NCBI RefSeq assembly: GCF_015670405.1
Contig: NZ_JADPBQ010000002.1
Location: 1 to 64,000 of the forward strand
Direction of reading: 5' to 3'
From: Clostridium sp. 1001271B_151109_B4
GTDB lineage: Bacteria > Bacillota > Clostridia > Clostridiales > Clostridiaceae
Length of the DNA: 64,000 nucleotides
Made by a program: the position numbers and the translations under genes. The notes under the pieces are model-generated. The model ran no database searches and was not told the DNA's origin. It worked only from the letters and a program-made list of their open reading frames with translations. Of the stretch, positions 25,682-36,975 are shown one piece after another. Position 1 is the first letter of the stretch. Every line of letters begins with the position of its first letter.

Positions 25682-27376
25682 CTAATTATTTTTCATTTCT
25701 TTCTTTTTTATTTCAGCAAATTTCACCATTTCTGACGCATTTTCGATAGTAACTTCACTAATTTCATCCCCGCCAACCATTTTAGCAATTTCTCTAATTT
25801 TATCATCTCTACTTAACATTCTAATTCCAGTAAATGTTTTTCCATTTAATACTTCCTTAGAAACAAAGTAATGATTATCTGAAAGTGCCGCAATTTGTGG
25901 TAAATGAGTAATACATAAAACTTGGTGCTTTATTGATACTTCATACATCTTTTCACCAACACGTTTTCCTATAGTTCCACTTATTCCAGTATCTATTTCA
26001 TCAAAAATTAATGTAGGAATTTTATCCTTATCTACAAAAACACATTTTAAAGCTAACATTATTCTTGAAAGTTCACCACCAGATAGTACTTTTTCTAATG
26101 GTTTTAACGGTTCTCCAGGATTTGCAGAAACTAAAAATTGTACTTCATCATATCCTCTACTATTAATATTATCACTTAAAAGAACTTCTATTTTAATTAT
26201 AGCTTTTTCAAGCCCAACATAAGACAATTCTTTTTTTATGTTAGTTTCTAAAATTTCACTTGCTTCAACTCTTAAATTATGAAGTTTTTCACCTATAACC
26301 TTCATTTTTTCTTCGAGCTTACTTTGCTCTTCTTTTAATTTATTAATTATTTCTTCACTGTTAACTAATTCATTATACTTTTCTTTTAAATTTTTTAAAT
26401 TTTCTAATATTTCTCTTATTGAATTACCATATTTCTTTTTATATATGCCTATACTATAAATTCTTTCATTTATTTGTGCTAATCTATCTTCGTCATAAGT
26501 TATTTCACTACCAATATCACGGATTTCTCTCGTTACTTCTTCTAAATTATAAAATGCTTCTTCAATTTGATCTTTTTTTTCTTTGATTACTTCCGAAACA
26601 TTTTCAACTAATGATAATTCTGATATAACCTTTGATAGTCCTTCTAATACAGAAATTCCATCATTAGATGAATTTAAGTATCCATATGATTTAACTAAGC
26701 TGTTAGAAATTTTTTCAGCATTTGAAAGCATATTAAATTCATCTTTAAGGTCTTCTTCTTCATTAACCTTTAGATTTGCTTTTTCTATATCTTCAATTTG
26801 GAACTTAATATAGTCTGCTAATTTTTCTCTATCTTCATTACCTTTTAATTCATTTATTTTATCAATATTTTCTATATATATATGCCTTAGTTCTTCAAAT
26901 TCACTAAGTAAATTTTTTATTTTGTCATGATAAAATTCATCTATATATAAAATATGAGTTCCTTTATTAAGTAAGTTTTGATTTTGATGCTGGCCATGAA
27001 TATCTAAAAGTTTTTCTCTAATTCTTTTTAATTGAGATAAAACAATACTTCTATTATTGACTTTAATAATACTCTTACCATTTAATGTTGTTTCTCTTCT
27101 AATAATAAGCATTTCATCTCTTTCTATAGATAATTCGTCTAATACTTCATAAACTTCATCATTTTCTATAGAAAAAACAGCCTCAACAATTGTTTTATCT
27201 TCACCATATCTTATTTGATCTTTAGAAAACTTTCCACCTAATACATAATCTATAGTATCAATAAGAATTGACTTACCTGCACCGGTTTCTCCTGATAATA
27301 TATTGAATCCCGCACCAAACTCTACAGATAACTCTTGAATTAACGCGAAATTTTTAATATTTAACTCAACTAGCAT
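25682..27376 (-). CDS. recN: DNA repair protein RecN
   Basis: A 564-residue SMC-like ATPase acting early in double-strand-break repair. Walker A GETGAGKS is at residues 30-37. The central about 330 residues are coiled coil; the C-terminal half has the LSGGELSRIM ABC signature and Walker B LIFDEIDTGISG. Full family length. ATG at 27376 after AAAGGTGG. Heads a run with argR, NAD kinase and tlyA upstream on the same strand. Confidence 0.95.
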   Translation of the reverse strand: MLVELNIKNFALIQELSVEFGAGFNILSGETGAGKSILIDTIDYVLGGKFSKDQIRYGEDKTIVEAVFSIENDEVYEVLDELSIERDEMLIIRRETTLNGKSIIKVNNRSIVLSQLKRIREKLLDIHGQHQNQNLLNKGTHILYIDEFYHDKIKNLLSEFEELRHIYIENIDKINELKGNEDREKLADYIKFQIEDIEKANLKVNEEEDLKDEFNMLSNAEKISNSLVKSYGYLNSSNDGISVLEGLSKVISELSLVENVSEVIKEKKDQIEEAFYNLEEVTREIRDIGSEITYDEDRLAQINERIYSIGIYKKKYGNSIREILENLKNLKEKYNELVNSEEIINKLKEEQSKLEEKMKVIGEKLHNLRVEASEILETNIKKELSYVGLEKAIIKIEVLLSDNINSRGYDEVQFLVSANPGEPLKPLEKVLSGGELSRIMLALKCVFVDKDKIPTLIFDEIDTGISGTIGKRVGEKMYEVSIKHQVLCITHLPQIAALSDNHYFVSKEVLNGKTFTGIRMLSRDDKIREIAKMVGGDEISEVTIENASEMVKFAEIKKKEMKNN

Positions 27377-27396
27377 TATACCCCACCTTTAAATAA

Positions 27397-27846
27397 TTAA
27401 GAAATCATCTTTCTTATCTTAGAAATAAGTTCTAAAGCCTTTTCATCAGTTCTTACTAACACAAAAATCGTATTATCTCCTGCAATAGTACCTGCAACAT
27501 CATTAGTATATAAACTATCTATAGCTTCTGCTGCTGCTGATGCTGCACCTGTTAAAGTTTTTACAACAACAAATTTATCAACTTGTTCTGCAGAAATTGC
27601 AGCATTTTTTAATATGCTATATAATTTGTCATTTATATCTCTTTCCTCTTTTGTTGGTGCACTATATTTATATTTACCACTTTCACTTTGCATCTTAACA
27701 AGTTTTAATAACTTTATATCTCTTGATACTGTTGCTTGCGTTACATCGTATCCTGATTTCTTAAGTGCTTCTGCTAACTCTTCTTGTGTTTCTATATCAT
27801 TATTATTAATAATATCTAAAATTTGATTATGTCTTTTGGACTTCAA
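27397..27846 (-). CDS. argR: Arginine repressor ArgR/AhrC
   Basis: A 149-residue hexameric regulator of arginine metabolism. The N-terminal winged helix (residues 1-70) includes [28 protein letters not shown], the recognition helix. The C-terminal oligomerisation/arginine-binding domain includes [12 protein letters not shown] chose TTG 27846 (MKSKRHNQ), which follows AAGGTGG and gives the length of AhrC. An ATG at 27864 lacks a ribosome site. Confidence 0.93.
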   Translation of the reverse strand: MKSKRHNQILDIINNNDIETQEELAEALKKSGYDVTQATVSRDIKLLKLVKMQSESGKYKYSAPTKEERDINDKLYSILKNAAISAEQVDKFVVVKTLTGAASAAAEAIDSLYTNDVAGTIAGDNTIFVLVRTDEKALELISKIRKMIS

Positions 27847-27885
27847 ATTAACCACCTTCTCCATTTGTAATTCTATTTTTCTTTT

Positions 27886-28716
27886 TTAATTATCTAATAT
27901 TTTTTGCCTTAAAACATTAAAATAATCATAGTTATCAAATAACATAATTTTTGCTAAATAATCAGATTTTTTTATTATTATAGATGTATTATCATTAATT
28001 TGTTTAGCTTCTTGTCCATCAAAGGTTAAATAAATTTCTCCATTATAATTTTCTGCTTTAATAAGTATTTCACTACTACTTTTTAAAACTATAGGTTGCA
28101 TTCCTCTTGTATGTGGACAAATTGGAGTTAATGTAATTACATCTACATCTGGATAAATAAATGGTCCTCCTGCTGAAAACGAATATCCAGTTGACCCAGT
28201 TGGAGTTGCAATTATTATTCCATCGCCTTTAAATCTATAATAAAGCTTATTATCGATAAACACTTCAAATTTTACCATCCTTGATAATGTACCCCTGGCA
28301 ATAACTACATCATTTAAAGCTTTACCTTTCTCGTCATTTTTATCATTTAACATAGTACATTCTAAAAGGATTCTATTTTGAATAGTATAGTGTCCATTTT
28401 TTATCTCATTTAAAGCTTCGCCAAAATCCTGTATTTCTATACTAGATAAAAAGCCTAAATTTCCAATATTTACTCCTAAGATAGGTACATCGTATCTTCC
28501 ATTTATATCTCTAGCTATACCTAGTAATGTACCGTCTCCCCCTAGAACAATTAGCAAATCTAGTTTATTATCGAATTTATATTTACCCATTTCATAACTG
28601 TTTAATACAGTAATTTTTGAATGTTTAAATACACGGGTAATCTCCGCTATCACTAAAGATAATATCTTACCATCTTTATCTTTTGAAGGATTTAATGCTA
28701 CTATAATATTTTTCAT
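27886..28716 (-). CDS. nadK: NAD kinase
   Basis: A 276-residue ATP-NAD kinase making NADP. The catalytic GGDGTLLG motif is at about residues 59-66. The second conserved block TPTGSTGYSFSAGGP is near residue 150, and PICPHT follows. ATG at 28716 after AAAAGGAG. In the recN-argR-tlyA-dxs run typical of clostridia. Confidence 0.95.
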   Translation of the reverse strand: MKNIIVALNPSKDKDGKILSLVIAEITRVFKHSKITVLNSYEMGKYKFDNKLDLLIVLGGDGTLLGIARDINGRYDVPILGVNIGNLGFLSSIEIQDFGEALNEIKNGHYTIQNRILLECTMLNDKNDEKGKALNDVVIARGTLSRMVKFEVFIDNKLYYRFKGDGIIIATPTGSTGYSFSAGGPFIYPDVDVITLTPICPHTRGMQPIVLKSSSEILIKAENYNGEIYLTFDGQEAKQINDNTSIIIKKSDYLAKIMLFDNYDYFNVLRQKILDN

Positions 28717-28759
28717 ATTAACTCCTTTTAATTATATGCTATATACCTATAGCCAGCAT

Positions 28760-29569
28760 TTATAGCTGGCTATGTGATTCATTTACAACATCATCAATTT
28801 GACTTAGTTCAAAAGTGCCTTCTTTTTCTTTATCCTTTGTAAAGTAAACTAAATATTCTCTATTACCTTCTGGACCTTTAATTGGTGAGAAACTTAATCC
28901 TAAAACATTAAAGTCATTTTCAATTAAGAAGTTTACAATTTTATTTACAACTTCTAAATGAACTTCAATATCCCTTACAACACCTTTTTTTCCTACCTTT
29001 TCTCTTCCAGCTTCAAATTGTGGTTTTATTAGTGCAACAACTTCACCTTTGTCAGCTAAAAGATTTTTAACTGCAGGCATTATTGTTCTTAATGAAATAA
29101 ATGATACATCTATTGATGCAAAATCTAATGGCACACCAATCTCTTCTGGAGTTACGTATCTTATATTTGTTCTTTCCATACAAACAACTCTTTCATCGGT
29201 TCTTAACTTCCAAGCAAACTGTCCGTAACCAACATCTACTGAAAAAACTTTACTTGCATGATTTTGAAGCATACAATCTGTAAAGCCTCCCGTTGAAGCA
29301 CCGATATCCATACATACTTTATTAGTAAGATCTATTCCAAAAGTATTCATTGCTTTTTCTAATTTTAATCCACCACGACTTACATACTTAAGTTCTTCAC
29401 CTTTAAAAACTATATCTGCATCGACACTAACCTTTTCTCCAGCCTTGTCAACTCTCTGTCCATCAACAAATATAAGTCCTGCCATAATATTAGTTTTTGC
29501 TCTTTCTCTTGATGTGCAAATTCCTTTATCAACTAATAATATATCTAATCTCTCTTTTTTTGATGCCAT
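28760..29569 (-). CDS. tlyA: TlyA family rRNA 2'-O-methyltransferase / S4-domain protein
   Basis: A 269-residue protein with an N-terminal S4 RNA-binding domain (residues 4-60, LDILLVDKGICTSRERAKTNI) and a FtsJ-like SAM methyltransferase domain with DIGASTGGFTDCML near residue 84. Relatives methylate 16S/23S rRNA; some are called hemolysins. ATG 29569 follows AGGAGAAG and is preferred to 29605. A stem overlapping the stop codon (28752-28775) lies between it and the NAD kinase gene. Confidence 0.92.
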   Translation of the reverse strand: MASKKERLDILLVDKGICTSRERAKTNIMAGLIFVDGQRVDKAGEKVSVDADIVFKGEELKYVSRGGLKLEKAMNTFGIDLTNKVCMDIGASTGGFTDCMLQNHASKVFSVDVGYGQFAWKLRTDERVVCMERTNIRYVTPEEIGVPLDFASIDVSFISLRTIMPAVKNLLADKGEVVALIKPQFEAGREKVGKKGVVRDIEVHLEVVNKIVNFLIENDFNVLGLSFSPIKGPEGNREYLVYFTKDKEKEGTFELSQIDDVVNESHSQL

Positions 29570-29580
29570 ATTCTTCTCCT

Positions 29581-31440
29581 CTATTTCATAACGCTTATAA
29601 CGCACTTTTCTATTGATTCTGGATCTAATTTCGCATCCCTATATAACAAATCTACATCTCCATGAGGCACAAAACTATCGCCATATCCTAAAGCTTTAAA
29701 CTTTCCTTTAAAATCAAGTTTGCTTAATTCCATTAAAACATAACTTCCAAAACCACCATTTATAGTATTGTCTTCAATTGTGATAATATCATATCCTTGA
29801 TTAGACAATTCTTTTAACATTTCTGTATCTAATGGCTTAACAAAAGTAGCTCCGATTACTGTTGGATTTATTCCTTTATCCTTTAATGCATTTGAAGCTA
29901 TCATTGCATGTTGAACCATTTTCCCAACAGCTATTATCGCAATTTTATCACCGCTTATTATTTTTTCCCATTTTCCATATTTTATTTCAGTTATAGGATT
30001 AATATCTTTAACACAATCAGTACCCCTTGGGTATCTTATTGCTATTGGACTATTTTGATTTAATGCCCATTTAAGCATTAAAGGTAATTCTTCTAAATGC
30101 TTTGGTGCTAAAATAGTCATATTAGGTATAGCCGATAAGAATGATAAATCAAAAACTCCTTGATGAGTTTCACCATCATCTCCTACAATACCAGCTCTAT
30201 CAATTGCAAATATAACTGGTAAATTTTGAATGCATACATCATGTATTATTTGATCATAACCTCTTTGTAAAAAGGTTGAATATACTGCAAAAACTGGCTT
30301 TAAACCAGCAGATGCCATACCAGCTGCAAGTGTAACTGCATGTTGTTCTGCTATTCCTACATCAAAAAATCTATCCTTATATTCCTTAGCAAATTCTTTT
30401 AAGCCTGTACCATCAGGCATAGCTGCAGTAATTGCGACTATATCACTATTACTTTTTGCAATCTCTATCATTGTATCTCCAAATACTTTTGAATATGTCT
30501 TTTTTGAAGGCATAAAAGCTTCTCCACTTTCTAGGTCAAAAGGAGATACTCCATGAAATTTATTTGGATTCTGTTCAGCATACTCGTAACCTTTACCCTT
30601 TTGAGTAATAGTATGAATTATAACTGGACCTTTTATTTGTTTTGCCTTAACAAATACATCATTCATTAATTCTATATTATGACCATCTATAGGCCCAATA
30701 TATTTAACCCCCATATTTTCAAATAACATTGGTGGAACTAATAAATGTTTTATACTATCTTTAACTCTATGTAAACACTCAACTACAGTTTTTCCTGCAT
30801 CACTATGGCTAAGTGTACTATTAATATCTTCTTTTAGCTTATTATATCCCGGTCCTACTCTAAGCTTATTTAAATGATCTGAAAGACCACCTACATTTTT
30901 AGAAATAGACATTTGATTATCATTTAGGACTATAATAATATTCGTTTTATTAAATCCAACATCATCAAGAGCTTCTAATGCCATTCCTCCAGTTAAAGCA
31001 CCATCACCAATAACTGCAATAACACTGAAGTTTTGTTTTTTTATATCCCTAGCTCTTGCTATTCCTAAAGCTGCTGATATTGAAGTACTACTATGTCCTA
31101 CTCCAAAAGCATCGTATTTGCTTTCACTTATTTTAGGAAAACCACAAAGCCCATTATATTTTCTTAATGTATCAAATTTATCTTTTCTTCCTGTTAATAT
31201 TTTATGCACATAACTTTGATGTCCAACATCCCACACTAATTTATCTTCTTCAAAATTAAAGCTTTTATATAAACTAAGCGTTAACTCTACTACACCTAAA
31301 TTTGAAGATAAATGCCCGCCAGTTTTTGATACCTTATCTATTAAAAAGCCTCTTATTTCATCACTAAGCTCATATAACTCTTTATCAGTCAAGGCATGAA
31401 CATCTGTTGGTGAATTTATATCCTCTAATAGTTTTGACAT
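29581..31440 (-). CDS. dxs: 1-deoxy-D-xylulose-5-phosphate synthase
   Basis: A 619-residue thiamine-diphosphate enzyme making the first committed intermediate of the MEP isoprenoid pathway from pyruvate and glyceraldehyde-3-phosphate. Visible are [13 protein letters not shown], the ThDP motif [14 protein letters not shown] with NDNQMS, and the transketolase pyrimidine and C-terminal domains. ATG 31440 follows AAAGGAATGG. Next to ispA, which uses the pathway's products. Confidence 0.96.
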   Translation of the reverse strand: MSKLLEDINSPTDVHALTDKELYELSDEIRGFLIDKVSKTGGHLSSNLGVVELTLSLYKSFNFEEDKLVWDVGHQSYVHKILTGRKDKFDTLRKYNGLCGFPKISESKYDAFGVGHSSTSISAALGIARARDIKKQNFSVIAVIGDGALTGGMALEALDDVGFNKTNIIIVLNDNQMSISKNVGGLSDHLNKLRVGPGYNKLKEDINSTLSHSDAGKTVVECLHRVKDSIKHLLVPPMLFENMGVKYIGPIDGHNIELMNDVFVKAKQIKGPVIIHTITQKGKGYEYAEQNPNKFHGVSPFDLESGEAFMPSKKTYSKVFGDTMIEIAKSNSDIVAITAAMPDGTGLKEFAKEYKDRFFDVGIAEQHAVTLAAGMASAGLKPVFAVYSTFLQRGYDQIIHDVCIQNLPVIFAIDRAGIVGDDGETHQGVFDLSFLSAIPNMTILAPKHLEELPLMLKWALNQNSPIAIRYPRGTDCVKDINPITEIKYGKWEKIISGDKIAIIAVGKMVQHAMIASNALKDKGINPTVIGATFVKPLDTEMLKELSNQGYDIITIEDNTINGGFGSYVLMELSKLDFKGKFKALGYGDSFVPHGDVDLLYRDAKLDPESIEKCVISVMK

Positions 31441-31457
31441 AATTACCATTCCTTTGT

Positions 31458-32327
31458 TTAGTTTTCTCTATCCAAAAGTTCCTTAGTTAAAATTTTTAAA
31501 GCTTCAGTATTTACAGATAAGCTATCTAGTATATCAATACTTTCCTTAGTTAGTCTTTCACATTCCTTAATACAATACTCTAAACCATGCATTGATATGA
31601 AATTAGTCTTATCATTTTCTTTATCACTTAAAACATTTTTGCCTAGTTTTTCAGTATTACCAATAACATCTAATATATCATCTTTAATTTGAAATGCTAA
31701 CCCTAAATTTTCACCGAACTTTTCTAATAATTGAATATCTTCTTCTGATGCATTACCAAGTATTGCTCCAGCTACTATTGAAACCTTAATAAGTGCTCCT
31801 GTCTTTTTCATATGCATATATTTAAGCTCTTCTTCACTTATCTTTTTTCCCTCGTTTATTATATCTACGACTTGACCACCAATCATGCCCTCTGCACCTG
31901 CAGCTTCAGCTATCCTTTGAGATGCCACTAATGCTTCTCTACCATGATTTAATGAAAATTTCATCATTATATTCATTGCTTCATTTAATAAAGCATCTCC
32001 TGCTAATACAGCAATGTCCTCACCATAAACCTTATGATTAGTTGGCTTTCCTCTTCTTAAATCATCATTATCCATACAAGGTAAATCATCATGAATTAAT
32101 GAATATGTATGAATCATTTCTATTGCACTAGAAAATTCTAATATTTCTCTCCAATTTTCTTTATACATATTATAAGTTAGCAATATAAGTAAAGGTCTAA
32201 TTCTTTTCCCACCAATATTAAGACTGTAACTAGCTGAATCATAAATCACTTTATTAAAGTTACCTTTATTTTCAAAATAATTTAATAGAAAAGTATTAAT
32301 TTCTTTTTTCATTTCATTAAACATCAT
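31458..32327 (-). CDS. ispA: Polyprenyl (farnesyl/geranylgeranyl) diphosphate synthase
   Basis: A 289-residue trans-prenyltransferase condensing isopentenyl diphosphate units. The first Asp-rich motif [14 protein letters not shown] is near residue 85 and the second KDDILD near residue 222. GKRIRP at the N-terminus binds IPP. It overlaps xseB by 11 bases, so translation is coupled. Start ATG at 32327, with a GAGGG site and a second adjacent ATG. Confidence 0.94.
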   Translation of the reverse strand: MMFNEMKKEINTFLLNYFENKGNFNKVIYDSASYSLNIGGKRIRPLLILLTYNMYKENWREILEFSSAIEMIHTYSLIHDDLPCMDNDDLRRGKPTNHKVYGEDIAVLAGDALLNEAMNIMMKFSLNHGREALVASQRIAEAAGAEGMIGGQVVDIINEGKKISEEELKYMHMKKTGALIKVSIVAGAILGNASEEDIQLLEKFGENLGLAFQIKDDILDVIGNTEKLGKNVLSDKENDKTNFISMHGLEYCIKECERLTKESIDILDSLSVNTEALKILTKELLDREN

Positions 32328-32532
32328 TTTCCCTCACAACTTCAGAATTTTCTTTAATAGTTAGAAATTTTCCTTCTAAAGTATCTAAGGTTTTATATAG
32401 TTTATTTACTATTTTACTTCCTTTTTCATATTCCTTCATAGCTTCTTCTAAACTTAATTCATCATTTTCTAAAGTTGATAAAATGCCTTCTAAATTTTCT
32501 AGCATTTCATTATAACTTTCCTTCTTGGCCAT
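32317..32532 (-). CDS. xseB: Exonuclease VII small subunit
   Basis: A 71-residue helical-hairpin protein with the family pattern [32 protein letters not shown]. It forms the multi-subunit exonuclease VII with XseA for single-strand DNA degradation. ATG at 32532 after GGGGGAA, inside the end of xseA (23-base overlap). Confidence 0.93.
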   Translation of the reverse strand: MAKKESYNEMLENLEGILSTLENDELSLEEAMKEYEKGSKIVNKLYKTLDTLEGKFLTIKENSEVVRENDV

Positions 32533-33745
32533 GATAATTTCCCCCTCTTTCTATTGGAACAAAATTCCCTATAACGTATCCATCTTCCATAGAAATTTTA
32601 ATTTCTTTATCTTCACTAAAGAAATCTTTACTTTTTACTATTTTTCCATTTTCATCTTCTATTATAGCATATCCTTTTCTTAATATATTTATTGGATTAT
32701 GAGCATTTAATACATTATTAAGTGAAAATATTTTTTCCTTATTGCTCTTTATTTTAAATGCTATAATTTTTTCTATTTTTTCTTTTAAATTATCTATTTC
32801 CATATATGCATTGGCTATTTTGCTACTTGGTGAATTCAAACTTAAAACTTTTTCTAAGTTCATAAGCTTTCTTTTTTCACTAGATAATTTATTATCTATA
32901 ATAAAGTTCAATTTATTTTCAAATTCATTAATTTCCCTATATAATTCTTTTTCTAAAGGTACAACTACCTCTGCTGCCTGTGAAGGTGTAGCAGCTCTGA
33001 AATCTGATACAAAATCAGATATTGTGAAATCTACCTCATGCCCTACTGCTGACACTATAGGCAAATTTGATTTATAAATTGCATAAGCTAAGGCTTCTTC
33101 ATTGAAATTCCATAATTCTTCAAGTGATCCTCCGCCTCTTCCTATGATTATAACATCTACATTTTTACTTTTATTAAAATATTCAATTCCATTAATTACA
33201 GTTTTATAAGCTCCTTCTCCTTGTACTAATGCTGGATAAAGAACAATATCAACCTTACTATTTCTTCTTCGTATTACATTTATTATATCACATATAGCTG
33301 CACCAGTTTCTGATGTAACTACTCCAATTCTATAAGGATTTTTAGGAAGGGGTTTTTTAAGTTCTTCATTAAAATACCCCTCCCTACTTAATTTTTCCTT
33401 TAGCTTTTCAAACTTTATGTGAAGTTCACCTAGTCCTTCTTGTTCAACTCTATCACAGTATAGCTGAAAAGTTCCATTAGTAGAATAAACAGAAGCCCTC
33501 CCAGAAACTATTACAGCCATCCCTTCCTTAAGAACAAAATCTAACTCATAGCTTTTGCTTTTGAACATAATACAGTTAATTTTGCTATTATCATCTTTTA
33601 ATGAAAAATAAATATGACCACTTGAGTGATATTTTAAATTAGAAATTTCTCCCCTAACTGAAAGATTATTTAATATAAAATCATTATCTAATATTTTTTT
33701 TATATAATTATTAACTTCAGATACCGTTAAGGTTTTAATCTTCAT
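32510..33745 (-). CDS. xseA: Exonuclease VII large subunit
   Basis: A 411-residue protein with an N-terminal OB fold (residues 5-100), the catalytic domain with RIGVVTS and the [14 protein letters not shown] motif (about residues 195-208), and a long C-terminal coiled coil. Overlaps folD upstream and xseB downstream, so all three are translationally coupled. The ribosome site is weak (AGAAAAG). Confidence 0.95.
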   Translation of the reverse strand: MKIKTLTVSEVNNYIKKILDNDFILNNLSVRGEISNLKYHSSGHIYFSLKDDNSKINCIMFKSKSYELDFVLKEGMAVIVSGRASVYSTNGTFQLYCDRVEQEGLGELHIKFEKLKEKLSREGYFNEELKKPLPKNPYRIGVVTSETGAAICDIINVIRRRNSKVDIVLYPALVQGEGAYKTVINGIEYFNKSKNVDVIIIGRGGGSLEELWNFNEEALAYAIYKSNLPIVSAVGHEVDFTISDFVSDFRAATPSQAAEVVVPLEKELYREINEFENKLNFIIDNKLSSEKRKLMNLEKVLSLNSPSSKIANAYMEIDNLKEKIEKIIAFKIKSNKEKIFSLNNVLNAHNPINILRKGYAIIEDENGKIVKSKDFFSEDKEIKISMEDGYVIGNFVPIERGGNYHGQEGKL

Positions 33746-34583
33746 ACTTTTCTATAGCCTCACATGCATTTTTCATAAGTAAGGTAGTAGTAAGTGCTCC
33801 TACACCGCCTGGAACTGGAGTAACAAATGAAGCTACATCAATAACCTTATCAAAATCTACATCCCCTGTTATCTTTCCTTCAACAGAGTTTGTTCCTACA
33901 TCTATTACTATAGCTCCATCTTTTACAAAGCTCTCATCTACAAACTTTGCTTTTCCAATTGCAACAACTAAAATATCTGCTCTTTTACATACTTCCTTTA
34001 AATCTTTAGTTCTTGAATGGCACATTGTTACTGTACAATTTTCCTTAAGTAATAATGCTCCAGCTGGCTTACCAACTATATTACTTCTTCCAATAACAAC
34101 AACTTCCATACCTTCTAAATTAATATTTAAGCTTTTTAAAATTGTTAATACTGATTTAGGCGTACATGGCATAAAAGTATTTTCTCCCATATATAACTTT
34201 CCTTGATTAACAAATGTTAAACAATCAACATCTTTCTCAGGAGATATAGCTGATATAACTTTCTTTTCATCCATATTCTTTGGTAATGGTAATTGAAGAA
34301 TTATTCCACTAACAGTATTATCATTATTTAATTTATCTATCTTATTAATTAATTCTTCTTCTGTTACCTCTTCATTTAAATGAACTTTTTCAAATTCCAT
34401 TCCTAATGATGTTGCTACCTTTTCTTGATTATTTAAATAAAATAAAGATCCTCCATCATTTCCAACTAATATAGATGCTACCTTAGGAACATTTAAATTG
34501 TTTTCTTTTCTCTTATTTACAAACTCTTTAATTTCCTCTTTTATTTCTAAAGCTATTTCCTTGCCATCTATTCTTTTACCCAT
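33735..34583 (-). CDS. folD: Methylenetetrahydrofolate dehydrogenase/cyclohydrolase
   Basis: A 282-residue bifunctional one-carbon enzyme. Visible are the YLNNQEK active-site segment with catalytic Lys, the QLPLPKNMD block, the NADP-binding [14 protein letters not shown], and the C-terminal [15 protein letters not shown] at 34583 after GGAGGGG. Sits between nusB and xseA as in Bacillus. Confidence 0.96.
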   Translation of the reverse strand: MGKRIDGKEIALEIKEEIKEFVNKRKENNLNVPKVASILVGNDGGSLFYLNNQEKVATSLGMEFEKVHLNEEVTEEELINKIDKLNNDNTVSGIILQLPLPKNMDEKKVISAISPEKDVDCLTFVNQGKLYMGENTFMPCTPKSVLTILKSLNINLEGMEVVVIGRSNIVGKPAGALLLKENCTVTMCHSRTKDLKEVCKRADILVVAIGKAKFVDESFVKDGAIVIDVGTNSVEGKITGDVDFDKVIDVASFVTPVPGGVGALTTTLLMKNACEAIEKYED

Positions 34584-34608
34584 TATTGCCCCTCCAGTTT
34601 ATTAATTA

Positions 34609-35016
34609 TTACTCTAAAGTTTTTAATACTTTATCTAAAACTCCATTTACGAATGATGTACTTTTTTCATCTGAATACTTTTTAGTTAATTCTACAGCTT
34701 CATTTATCGCAACACTACCTGGTACATCGTCAACAAATAGCATTTCACCCACTGCTAATCTTAATATTGTTAAATTAACTTTTGAAATTCTATCTACTTT
34801 CCAGTTTACTAATGCATTAACTATTCTACTATCAATATCTTCTAAATTGTTAGTAACTACTCTTACAACATTTTTTATGTATTCAAGATCTATTGTTTTT
34901 AAATCCATTTCATAATCTTCTATGAATGTTTCTATTGTTTCCTCGTAAGTATTTTTACTTAATTCCATACTAAAAAGCAGTTCCATTGCTTTTTCTCTTG
35001 ATTTTTGTCTTTTCAT
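34609..35016 (-). CDS. nusB: Transcription antitermination factor NusB
   Basis: A 135-residue all-helical protein required for rRNA transcription antitermination with NusE. Recognisable blocks are the [15 protein letters not shown] start, [22 protein letters not shown], and [32 protein letters not shown] at 35016 after AGGAGG. First gene of the run reading towards recN. Confidence 0.95.
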   Translation of the reverse strand: MKRQKSREKAMELLFSMELSKNTYEETIETFIEDYEMDLKTIDLEYIKNVVRVVTNNLEDIDSRIVNALVNWKVDRISKVNLTILRLAVGEMLFVDDVPGSVAINEAVELTKKYSDEKSTSFVNGVLDKVLKTLE

Positions 35017-35279
35017 AATTTCCTCCTAAGTATATATAATATACATATTCTTCTTATCTGTATTATAAGCTTATATTACATTAATTAAACATATGTATAT
35101 TACAATATTATCTTATTTCTGTCTAGAAAAATAATACTTTCATACTTTATTTTTTTTATTTTTAATAAATATTTTACTATTTTTTATTATTATATCACAT
35201 GTTTTTTGTAAAACTTCTTCAATAAGTAAAATTGAAAATTTTATCCACTTAAAGTTTTTTAGCTTTCTTATACATTGAG

Positions 35280-35309
35280 AAACCCTCTGAATATCAGAGG
35301 GTTTTTTTT
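35280..35309. terminator. Terminator hairpin downstream of asp23
   Basis: Arms ACCCTCTGA and its complement form a short strong stem. The best T-run is on the plus strand; on the minus strand the tail is TTTCTC. The remaining gap 35017-35279 is A/T-rich; it holds a TATAAT-like -10 for nusB near 35065 and nothing else I can name. Confidence 0.6.
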
Positions 35310-35311
35310 AA

Positions 35312-35704
35312 CTATACTTCTTTTTCAGCTTCTGGTTGCTCTTCTTTTGGAACATATATGTTTTGAACATTAACATTAACTTTGTCAACTTTCAATCCAG
35401 TCATAGCTTCAACAGTTCTCTTAACATTTTCTTGAACTGATGCAACTACCTCTGGAATTCTTATTCCATATTCTACAGCTACATTTATTTCAATTGTAGC
35501 TTTATCTTCTTCTAATGTAACTTTTACACTTTTACCACTAGAAGCTTTTTTCCCTTTTAAAATTTGTGATATGTTACTTGAAACCCCATGTGGAATTTCA
35601 ACGATTCCTTTAATCTCATCAGCTGCTATTTCCGCTATAACACTTACAACCTCATCAGAAATTTTAACAATTCCTATTGCAGATTCATTGTTTACATTTT
35701 CCAT
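35312..35704 (-). CDS. Asp23/Gls24 family envelope stress protein
   Basis: A 130-residue Asp23/Gls24 (YqhY-like) protein. The family core runs from IGIVKISDEVVSVIAEIAADEIKGI to YGIRIPEVVASVQENVKRTVEAMTGL. The acidic C-terminal tail is EEQPEAEKE. YqhY sits beside accBC and spoIIIA in Bacillus; here it follows spoIIIAH. ATG at 35704 after AGGAGG. Confidence 0.92.
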   Translation of the reverse strand: MENVNNESAIGIVKISDEVVSVIAEIAADEIKGIVEIPHGVSSNISQILKGKKASSGKSVKVTLEEDKATIEINVAVEYGIRIPEVVASVQENVKRTVEAMTGLKVDKVNVNVQNIYVPKEEQPEAEKEV

Positions 35705-35788
35705 TCCCTAACCTCCTAAAGGTTTATCTTGTTAAACCTACTTTTACTTATGTTTATTATAACAAAAGAGTTATTACTTTACAATGAA

Positions 35789-36319
35789 TTATTTCATTGA
35801 TGTGATATCTACATCGCTTAATGTAGTGATATCTTCAACTACCTTTTTAATTGTTGCAGCATCTTCTTCTGCCAAAACATCATCAACTTTTACATATACC
35901 TTAACAGTTCCATTATCATTAATCATGCATAATGAATCTTCATACCCTTTATTTCTTATTTCAGATTCTACTCTGCTTTCTTGGTCTTTCATCTTAGCTT
36001 TTGCAACTAAAGCATTATTTGCAACATCTTTAGATTCTTGTGAAGCATTTGCATCTTCAGTAATAGCTTTCATATCATCAACATACTTATCATCTTGTTG
36101 CTCTTTAGTTAATCTCATGCTATAGAAATATTCAGATGTACTTAATGTTTCTTCTGTCGTAGCCTCACTTTCATTAGTTTTATCTGTATTTTGTTTTAAT
36201 ACAGCTTCTAGGCTTGTTGGATCATTTAATCCATTTTCATTTAATTTCATTGATAGTACTCCTACGCATACTATCAAAGCCATTAGAGTAAAGATAATCC
36301 CAAATTGTTTTCTTGTCAT
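35789..36319 (-). CDS. spoIIIAH: Stage III sporulation protein AH
   Basis: A 176-residue mother-cell protein with one N-terminal transmembrane helix (residues 7-24) and a YscJ/FliF-like extracellular domain (about 75-176). Its partner SpoIIQ across the intermembrane space forms the A-Q channel feeding the forespore. Between helix and domain is a Thr/Ser/Glu-rich linker. Last gene of the eight-gene spoIIIA operon; ATG at 36319 after GGGAGG. Confidence 0.92.
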   Translation of the reverse strand: MTRKQFGIIFTLMALIVCVGVLSMKLNENGLNDPTSLEAVLKQNTDKTNESEATTEETLSTSEYFYSMRLTKEQQDDKYVDDMKAITEDANASQESKDVANNALVAKAKMKDQESRVESEIRNKGYEDSLCMINDNGTVKVYVKVDDVLAEEDAATIKKVVEDITTLSDVDITSMK

Positions 36320-36358
36320 TTTTAATTCCTCCCATATATTATATATAACATTTATATG

Positions 36359-36970
36359 CTAGTCATTCATTGGATATACGTTAACTTGATCTAAACTTAA
36401 ATTATATAAATTAGAAACCGCCTTTTGTATATTATATTTAACTTCACTACTATTTGCGCCTTCTGCAACTATTAATACTCCTGTAATCGTTGGTTTATAT
36501 GTTTTAGTTATAAATGGTTCACTTGTGCTAGAATCACTTTTCATAACCACTGTTGTCCCTTCTGTTTCTTGCTTTGTAACTCTTGTACCTCCATTTGTAT
36601 CCTCTTCTTGTGTCTCTGATGCTTGAGTGCTTGAATTTGTTGCTGGCACTTGTATTTCTCCACTTTCAAAGTAAATATTAACTATTACTTCTCCTACGCC
36701 ACTCATCTTAGAAAGTATTTTTTCGAGCTCCGCCTTTTGTTGATCTTCATAATTTAGCAATTCCTTAGACGTCATAAGTCCATCATCTGTAGATACTTCT
36801 TGTGCTCCTTGTGGTGTATCACTTCCTTTCGATATTCCAATATCATCTCCTAAAAAATTACTTACTGCCAACCATAGAAATATAATAGCTAATAAAACAA
36901 TTAAACAATTAACAAACTTTTTATTTTGAAACATTTTGTTAATTTCTTTATTAAACTTATCTTTATCCAT
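36359..36970 (-). CDS. spoIIIAG: Stage III sporulation protein AG
   Basis: A 203-residue protein with one transmembrane helix (residues 20-39) and a ring-building C-terminal domain. SpoIIIAG forms a large oligomeric ring in the mother-cell/forespore channel. A Thr/Gln/Glu/Ser-rich insertion (residues about 110-145) interrupts the conserved domain, as in the family's beta-triangle region. Start ATG at 36970 after AGGATAA. Confidence 0.92.
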   Translation of the reverse strand: MDKDKFNKEINKMFQNKKFVNCLIVLLAIIFLWLAVSNFLGDDIGISKGSDTPQGAQEVSTDDGLMTSKELLNYEDQQKAELEKILSKMSGVGEVIVNIYFESGEIQVPATNSSTQASETQEEDTNGGTRVTKQETEGTTVVMKSDSSTSEPFITKTYKPTITGVLIVAEGANSSEVKYNIQKAVSNLYNLSLDQVNVYPMND

Positions 36971-36975
36971 ATTCT

